Shown one piece after another: positions 57,745 to 64,000 of a stretch of DNA of 64,000 nucleotides (its first letter is position 1; the number at the start of each line of letters is the position of its first letter). This DNA comes from Isoetes taiwanensis. Its lineage: Eukaryota; Streptophyta; Lycopodiopsida; Isoetales; Isoetaceae. A program made the translations under genes and the position numbers. The notes beneath the pieces are model-generated. The model did not search any database, was not told the origin of the DNA, and saw nothing but the letters and a program-made list of their open reading frames with translations. The stretch covers positions 1,374,901-1,438,900 of the forward strand of contig JAJEKV010000030.1 in assembly GCA_021234155.1 (NCBI GenBank), in the 5' to 3' direction.

Positions 57745-57859
57745 GAGTGAGTTTAAGATGCTCAAAATATACTTGTCGATAAAACTATTCAACTTTATCA
57801 ACTAAAATATCATGTTGCGTGCATGTTTATGGAAGCTTTTGCGAGATATTGGCCTTGGA
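57745..57859 (+). repeat. Direct repeat B (~110 bp)
   Basis: Partner of 56561-56673, 1.18 kb downstream; ends shortly before the second DNA transposon copy. Confidence 0.75.
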
Positions 57860-57925
57860 CATGTTCGATCATTGTCCACAGATACAAGCTAAGAAAAAAA
57901 TACTTGTCAAAAACATGGAGGGAAT

Positions 57926-57950
57926 AAGTCGTATTTAATTAAAGTGGGAC
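57926..57950 (+). repeat. Left terminal inverted repeat of copy 2
   Basis: Identical to 40005-40029 over 25 bp. Confidence 0.93.
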
Positions 57951-58249
57951 TCATTCCATTCCCATTTTTTTTCGGAACCCGGTTAATTTACATAAAAAGT
58001 AGCACCCCGACCCGAAAACTATCCTTAATTCCAATTTTTGAATAAAACTCTGAATCCGAGCTTTGCTGCAGTTTTCCCTGGTTCGCGAGTCGAGAACAAA
58101 AACAATGCAACTGAAACAAAGGAAATTCATTAAAGTTTAAAACCAAAGATCTAGTTGAAAAAGAATTTTTATTAATAAATTGAACAGATACAATGTATTT
58201 TACATCGGACGCAGAGACCATGGTGGTCTTGCTGTCACTACAGTTACAT

Positions 58250-58753
58250 CATCTTGGTAGGTGGTCCACCTTAGGGGATTAACTTGCGGGGCTTCTTCAT
58301 GCCGTCTCCGAAGCCTTGGGGCAACCTGAAGAGTGTGGAATGCCTCACGTGGAGGTGCCTCTGGAGCTACCGGCCGACCTGTCCACCCGACTTCTCCACT
58401 CGCCTCTCGCAGCCTTTCATCGAATATGCTCCTTCCTCAACCTCCGTGGATGCTATGCAATGCTTGCAAGATGCTTTGAGCTTCCTGGACTTTCTGTTTG
58501 TTCTTCGCCTGTTCTTTATCCCCAGGGTGTAGCGAGCAACCTCTGAATTCACGAGCAACCTTGTCCCAAAGGCCGGGCAAGAGTGTAGCGTGACCGGGAT
58601 CATTGCTGAACGGTATTTCTTCCGCCTTGAGCTAGATGCATTCGCTGGAGCGGTCTCGTGATGCCCGGCGGGGATCTCGCGGTGTGTCGGATATGTGCCT
58701 AAACCACCTGGAGCAAGGAGAGTATGATTAACAATCACGGTGCTATTAGTCAA
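58250..58753 (-). other. Reverse-strand exon-like region downstream of the cargo gene (copy 2)
   Basis: After a CTTGCTCCAG acceptor (about 58711) the reverse strand has a 128-codon frame, but another frame shows a more protein-like helical stretch (KEQAKNKQKVQEAQSILQAL). The corresponding region of copy 1 is interrupted by the insert at 40471. It may be a separate small gene or spliced 3' sequence of the cargo gene. No domain is recognised. Confidence 0.3.
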
Positions 58754-58837
58754 AACGAAGAAAAGAATGTTGAAATCAAATTACAACGGAGAACATTCAT
58801 TCCATACAACTGCATCCAATGACGTGGGAAGTAGTGT

Positions 58838-59122
58838 CTTTCTCGACTCGCGAAGTCGAAAAAGGCCATAAAAGTCAAAGTACAACCATTCTCATTAGAA
58901 TATGGTTGCATCCAATCACACACGGAAGCATACAAATGCTTTTGTCAACGAGACAACCAAGATGCCTTTCTCGACTCGCGAAGTCGAAAAGGCCCGTGAA
59001 ACCCAATGTACAAGCATTATCATAATAGATTGTGGCTGCATCCAAATACACAATCAAACATACAAATGGTTTCATCAACACGACAAGCATGCCTTTCTCG
59101 ACTCGTGAGTCGAGAAAGGCAT
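58838..59122. repeat. Three palindromes between the cargo gene and its downstream exon (copy 2)
   Basis: Palindromes at about 58838-58864, 58964-58993 and 59089-59122 are spaced ~125 bp apart, with shared spacer motifs (CATACAAATG, AGTACAA, GCATCCAA), forming a tandem array of ~125-bp units each ending in a hairpin. Copy 1 retains two units. Confidence 0.88.
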
Positions 59123-59223
59123 CGAAAACTCAATATACAAGTATATTCATTACAAAATGGTCAATACATGTGTTCACGTTCGATTACAATATTCACACAA
59201 TTTGACTATCTCGAAAGCGGGGG

Positions 59224-62200
59224 TCACTCTTCTTGTTCACCAAAGTATTTGTCGTCCATAGCTTTCATGATCGGCTTGCTCTTTTTGGATCGGGTTCCGT
59301 GGAGGCTCGGATAGTTCGTGAGCACATCGGGCGACAAGAATGGCAAAGAGGGATTCCGCCAAGACGGAGACCCAGTCCGAAGGACAACCACCTATCCGCC
59401 TCATATTCTTCAGTCGATATGGCTTAGCAATGATTGTATTTTTTGCGTTATGATAGCACTTGTAGGCGGAGTCGCCTATGATCAGCGTGTTGTGTTTGCC
59501 ATAGTCCTGGAATTGCTCATAAACGCCGCCCGACCTTTTTTCCATTATAGGCTTCCCTTTGTGATGGCTGGATCGAGGTCCTTCACATGCTTTCGACCCT
59601 TTCGTTTCCCCAAACGAACTTGAACTTCAAAACTGAAATGCCGAGAACACCAAGAACATTGACAATATTTTTCTTTGCCATACAAGACCATATGCCCACT
59701 TCGAATCCCCGTTCCAGGCACCATTCAATAATTTCCTTAGCTCTAGGCCTCGGATACACTATTTTATGCTCCGTTTTGATTGGGATCTGCGAGGTGTTAA
59801 TCTCGGGGACGTCTTTGTCGTGGTATACTGCAGCTAATACTCCATTGACATCAAATATTACAAGCTTGGTGGGACCAGCTGGATCCCAGTTGGAGTTTGG
59901 CTCTGACCATATTTCCGGTTCATCGGGATCCAAATGCGGGATCATTATCTTCTCCGGTTCTTTCTGGCTGTTAGCAGTGTCTCGCTCTGGATTGTCTTTG
60001 GGAAGTGCATTCTCCTCCTCGTGAAGTGAACCGATGCTTTCCCGTTGACACGGAATTCCCTGAAATGATGACATCTGTCAGAAAGGAAACGAGTTTTCTC
60101 GACTCGCGAGTCGAGAATGAAAAGAAAAGGTATTGAAAGGAAACGTTTTCTCGACTCGCGAGTCGAGAAACACCGATAGAGCAAAGTAAACTCACCTCAA
60201 TCTCAGGTTTTCAATAATGTTTTCGGCAGCATTCTGGTCCAAACCTTCGACATTCTCGTCTCCGTCAGCTTTGTCTCCCTCGTCCTCGTCGTCTTTACTG
60301 CTTCCATTTGTCTTCCTCCCCTTGAAATGCTCATGAAGCAGATCCAGGTATGACTGAATGGTTTCAACCATGTCCTTATTTCCAACCACGGATATAGGTT
60401 TCATTCCAAACAGCATAGCCCCCTGAGAGAACAGGCCATTCATGTACCACTCGCATACAATTTGATCTTCCTCGACCAAGCTGGTTATGAAGTACTTGAT
60501 AACTCTTGGCCGGATAGGAATTCTATGTATAGGACCGGTCGCACCATCTTTGCTGACCTTGTCCATCGATGGAACATCCTCCATAAACCTGCCCCCCTTC
60601 CAGGGTTCCATCTGCTCTTGAGAGATCATGAACTTGTCGAGATAATGATGCTCGCTAGACCACCACTTATCCAGGTCGACCGCCGATCTTGAAATCAAAA
60701 CCAAAACTATGTTGGCAAAGCTTGGTGCCTTCGGCAAGCCAAGTCTGCACTCATGATCAAGTTCGTATATGGAGTGCATGATCTTGTTGGTGAAGTTAAT
60801 ATCGGTGCCCATTGGGAGACAAAGCAGTTGTCCGATTGCCCGGCATGCAAAAGACAAGGAAACCGAAAGTATCCAGTCGGGTCATGTCCGCACACGCCTT
60901 GTACCACCGCTCTATGTCGGCTTTGTCATAAAAAGGGTGGGGTCTTCGATCATATTGATGGCAAATAGTGCCACGGGTCCAAAAGGCCTTCACCACCAAA
61001 TCCCTTGTGTCCCAAAGTAACCGTAAATGGGGAGCTATCGTCTCCTTTAAATGGGACCACCCCGAATCCAAGCTTCCTCTTCAGAATTGCCATAGCACGT
61101 TCAGGGAAAGGAAGGGTTTTGACGTTACGCTTCAGCTTGGTGTTGATGTAGGGTTGACATAGACGGTTCAATTCCTTCATGTCTTCCTCATCAAGGGCAG
61201 CCTTTTCCTTGTAATAATCAAAATCATGGTATTCATTAGATGCAACGCTGCGTAACTCCGTGATGCCTTCTTCTAACGCGATGCCGCCGCTTTAGGACTG
61301 TGGCATAATCCTTTGCGTCCTGCATTTTAGAACTCCTGGTCTTCCTTAGCAGGATTGTTCCATCCAAGATTTTGCCTTGTAGTTCAAGCGTTTCTTTGTC
61401 CGTGAGGCCTTGTATCCTCTTCATGAACTGCTTGTCAAACAACTTGGGGTCCGGCCTGCTTGGAAATTCTCCATTGCTGTCCTTCACTTGCCTCTTGTCC
61501 ATTTAGCCCATATCTCGGTCCATTTCTCCCCTGCACCATTAAGAATGAGGTCATATTGGTCCGAGAGAGACTCCCCCGCCTTTCCTTGGTGTTCTCTTCT
61601 TCTTCTCCTCTTCTTCCTCTCCCTCATCATCTTCCTGTCCCTCCAGTGAGAACATATCCGCATAGTTTCTCAAAGGTCTTCCACTTATCCGGGGAGCCCC
61701 TGTTTCCTTTAGGGCCGAGGACAACCCAATGCTTTCCACTTTTTGCCTGGCGTGTATGATCTGGTCGGGATAAGAGCTGCATTCAGTCAATGTACCAATG
61801 TCGAGCATGAAAGTATCTACAAACACCCGAATAAACAGGTAAATAGTAGCCGGGTTTTCTCGACGCTTGTCGAGAAAGTCCCTTGAATGTCTAATTTTCT
61901 TTTTTACTTATCTGCGTTTTCGACTCGCGAGTCGAAAGCTCTCATCCTTTGATTTTTACGTGTTACCACGGCTTTCTGCCTCGCGAGTCGAAAAACCCCG
62001 TGAGAATCGGCAAATGTTAGGATGGTAGGGCTTTCTCGACTTCGCGGAGTCGAGAAAGTCCCTGAATGTCTAATTTTCTTTTTACTTCTCACGGTTTTCT
62101 CGACTCGCCGAGTCGAAAGCTCTACATCCTCAAATTTTACGTGTTACCCACGGCTTTCTCGACTCGGCGAGTCGAGAATGGAAAGATTCGAGAGTTAATT

Positions 62201-63456
62201 ACCTTTTACGTGGCGGCACTTCGCCGCTATTGTGTTACAGCATGGCTAATCTTGGCGCCAGTTCGGTTCTTTGGCGTCTCCGCCCGAAGAACTCTGCACT
62301 CTCTCGCTTGGCATATCTATCCTTGATCCTTTATGGCACCTCCTTCTCCGCCTGCAATACTTGAGCCGCCTCACCGAATCTTTGGACCGTCTACAACCCA
62401 GAACCGGACGTCTTTTCCCTTCAGATCTTCCTCAGACTTCCAGCTGAACAACTCACCTGTCGATCTGCTAAAAGGTATGACATCCGCAGGCATTGGATCT
62501 GCAACAGGATGTCGCACCATCAGGTTCAGAATCTCCAGCATGTGTGCTGGATTAAATTCCCTGTGGTTGAACAAGACGGCATCTCCCGTGCAAACCTTCA
62601 GCCGTCTAATGTCCAGCAGCAGCTTGTGTGATATTCCCAACGGATAATACTGAGCTAGCCGCTCCATTTTCTGTGCCCCTCTCTGTGAAATCCTGATCTG
62701 ATCATCTGGATCCATTATTGGAGAGTCAACCATATCTTCGTCTCCTTCGTCATCTGATTCCTCCCGTGTGGTATCATCTTCCCCATTTTTGTTTTGTGGT
62801 GGACTTTTTTGTGTATAAACCACAACTTCATTCCCCACTGTAGAGTGTTGTAGAGCCTTCAGCACAGTAGAAGTGAAGCTCCCCGTATTGAACAGTTTTT
62901 CCCTGACTCTGGAAATCTCCATACCAAGCTCCCTGGATGTTAGGGTTCCGGCCTCCTTCATCCCTTCCAGATCCTTCCACCCAAGGTTCTGACAATTTAA
63001 AGGCGCCGGCCTTTTTTTGGTGCCCTTAGCCTTGCTCATGGAAGAGTGAGAATAATTTGAAATCGCTAATTTTTGGTGCGATAGAACTTACTCTTCGGCG
63101 GTCCTCGACATGTAGTGTTAAATGCTTCGAATCGGCGAGAGGAGGAGAGCACAACACCGATTTTCTTGTACTTGTCTCCGAGCTCTTCTTGTCCCTTTGG
63201 TGTAGAAACAGATCTTTCTCCTTCCCACTTGTCGATACCTCGACATACCACCAAGAATCTGCTTCTTTGTTTCAAGAAGCTCGTCTCCAATCCCTCGATG
63301 ATCTAAGAATGGAGTTCGCCGATGATCACCAAATGAGTCCGAGGTGAATGCTTTGCAAGAAGAAAGGATGGATCGCTTAAGGTATTCCGACAAAAGAAAA
63401 ACCTCGAGCTCACCTGGGCGCTTTGTCTTCTTCTTCTTCGCCGCCGGTAGAAGCAT
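59224..63456 (-). CDS. Cargo gene with FCP1/NIF-type HAD phosphatase domain (copy 2)
   Basis: From an ATG at 63456 to a stop at 59226-59224, with at least five introns. Long exons: about 63022-62375 (SKAKGTKKRPAPLNCQ...VRFWVVDGPKIR, ending at a GTGAGG donor), 61826-61236 (acidic EEEEEKKKRTPRK linker, then RPDPKLFDKQFMKRI), 61180-60192, and the HAD exon 60074-59224. The HAD part shows IFDVNGVL (motif I; nucleophile Asp present, second Asp replaced by Asn), WSCM (motif II), KFKFVWG (Lys) and LIIGDSAYKCYHN (motif IV, first Asp replaced by Gly). DxNG in motif I is common in a plant subfamily of these proteins. Less frameshifted than copy 1. Expression would start from the divergent promoter at about 63457-63796. 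Origin as a captured host gene is inferred. Confidence 0.72.
60096..60170. repeat. Two perfect palindromes in a ~115-bp intron (copy 2)
   Basis: 60096-60117 (22 bp) and 60147-60170 (24 bp) are perfect TTCTCGACTCG palindromes, separated by 29 bp. The intron runs on the reverse strand from GTGAGTTTAC (about 60194) to TTTCTGACAG (about 60075), so the two hairpins take up 40% of it. Confidence 0.93.
61855..62178. repeat. Cluster of six palindromes in one intron (copy 2)
   Basis: At about 61855-61878, 61917-61936, 61972-61993, 62031-62059, 62094-62117 and 62154-62178, every ~60 bp, with alternating spacers (GTCCCTGAATGTCTAATTTTC; CATCCTTTGATTTTTACG). It lies between the cargo exons ending at 62375 and starting near 61826. 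Confidence 0.9.
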
Positions 63457-63796
63457 CCCCTCCTAACCTAAGCTTCTTGGGCCAGTCGCCATGTCTCAGA
63501 TGCCCTCTCATCCTCTTCTGACCCCCTCAGAAATTAAGTTTCCTCCGCTGGCGTAGTGAGTTTTAGGACTGCATGTAAAAAGATCTGGGGTGTTTCTTTA
63601 GTTTGAACTTAAGGACATGCAATCATTTATGAAAAAAAAGCTAAATGGTACAAAGACGGGTCGGCTTTAGCCCGCCCAAACACTATTTCAAAATTTAATC
63701 ACATCAAGGGGACTAAGTGAGCGGAGCGTTTTATCTTCCCCGCGGCATTGGGGACCTCGAAGTTCGAGGGGAGCATCGACCGTAGTTTACTTCGGA
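63457..63796. promoter_or_regulatory. Divergent promoter region (copy 2)
   Basis: Equivalent to 45735-46068. CCTCGAAGTTCGAGG is retained at about 63755-63769. The ~340-bp spacing of the two start codons is conserved. Confidence 0.5.
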
Positions 63797-64000
63797 ATGG
63801 CGCCAAGGACGCGGTAAGTCGCTAACGCGCCTTGCATATGTGTGTTTTTCCCGACCGCGTCCCCATTGCAAGCGGTTGATTTGATCGATGAGCACGAGCT
63901 AAGGTAGGAAGCGAGAGGAGCCGCCGAACACCTAACTCTACACCTGCTACATCAGCGCCATGGAACGGGGATCTGCGAGAATCGCAAAGGATACAAGTAT
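63797..64000 (+). CDS. Start of the DUF8039-like/transposase gene (copy 2, cut by the window edge)
   Basis: ATG at 63797, exon 1 to 63813 with a clean GTAAGT donor, and an acceptor at 63872 followed by the same VDLIDEH start of exon 2. Exon 1 is 17 nt against 16 nt in copy 1, so one copy carries an indel. The rest is outside the window. Confidence 0.5.

Larger units (their letters stand above)
54961..57925. other. Intergenic, T-rich, with local duplications; no gene supported
   Basis: Contains a ~210-bp duplication (about 55772-55920 and 56000-56150; shared AGCTTGCTGACTCTTGGC and GATGGCTCCTAACACAGT), a strong hairpin at 55456-55507 and a long-spaced direct repeat (56561, 57745). The ORF at 57172-57414 (80 codons) has no recognised domain. 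Confidence 0.5.
57926..64000 (+). mobile_element. Second copy of the DNA transposon, left half (runs off the window)
   Basis: Starts with the same AAGTCGTATTTAATTAAAG terminus inside unrelated sequence (AACATGGAGGGAAT), which confirms the left boundary independently. It then parallels copy 1 from 40005 to about 46265, in the same orientation, without the 500-bp insert at 40471. Differences cluster at CAG/CTG sites. The right end, transposase and target duplication lie beyond 64000. Confidence 0.92.

Noticed and set aside
56561..57859. LTR retrotransposon bounded by the direct repeats
   Set aside because: No TG...CA ends, primer site, polypurine tract, target duplication or coding remnants.
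1..64000. tRNA, rRNA or snRNA genes
   Set aside because: I looked for tRNA T-arm and B-box patterns and rRNA landmarks; the only tRNA-like match is the primer-binding site at 30701. A tRNAscan run would settle it.

Overview
The window looks like nuclear DNA of a land plant with a large, repeat-dominated genome. The evidence is plant-type Ty3/gypsy elements (one a chromovirus with a chromodomain), a hAT-type MITE, LINE remnants with microsatellite tails, short introns with GTAAGT/GTGAGT donors, and long AT-rich gene-free stretches. A free-living fern or lycophyte would fit the mix of a Replitron-like HUH protein and a DUF7869-type transposase, but that is inference. I recognise no conserved single-copy host gene, rRNA, tRNA or CRISPR array.

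Layout. 0.3-2.3 kb: a Rep-type HUH endonuclease gene (HLH and YxxK motifs, no helicase), probably a Replitron-type transposon, in two or three broken frames. 2.3-20.9 kb: AT-rich DNA with MITEs (4075-4346; 12310-12430; a 731-bp hAT-type element at 16664-17394), local duplications and a long (ACATGC)n tract. 20.9-24.3 kb: the 3' part of a reverse-strand chromovirus with a 2.4-kb LTR, joined to a 5'-truncated LINE (24254-24757). 24.9-28.3 kb: a second LINE tail and a small spliced reverse-strand gene for a predicted membrane protein. 30.0-55 kb: an array of ~800-bp tandem repeats. Its first unit is split by two insertions whose empty sites survive in the next units: a complete Ty3/gypsy element (30117-39320, TSD CTCGT) and a 12.46-kb DNA transposon (40005-52463, 25-bp perfect TIRs, TSD TCTG). 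57.9-64 kb: the left half of a second copy of that DNA transposon, running off the window.

The DNA transposon is the most interesting object. On its + strand it has a gene whose exons encode DUF8039-like segments followed by a decayed transposase-like core with DKMDQ, QLDN and GHTHDDID motifs. Divergently transcribed from a ~330-bp promoter region is a multi-exon cargo gene ending in an FCP1/NIF-type HAD phosphatase domain. Introns of both genes are loaded with short perfect palindromes built on TTCTCGACT...AGTCGAGAA. The ~3-kb intron of the transposase gene also holds an array of 81-85-bp fold-back modules whose outer arms differ between modules yet stay complementary within each.

Caution: the two LTRs of the Ty3/gypsy element, and the two copies of the DNA transposon, differ mostly at CAG/CTG trinucleotides, often by indel. 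This looks like consensus error at CHG-methylated sites, so many frameshifts may be artefacts.
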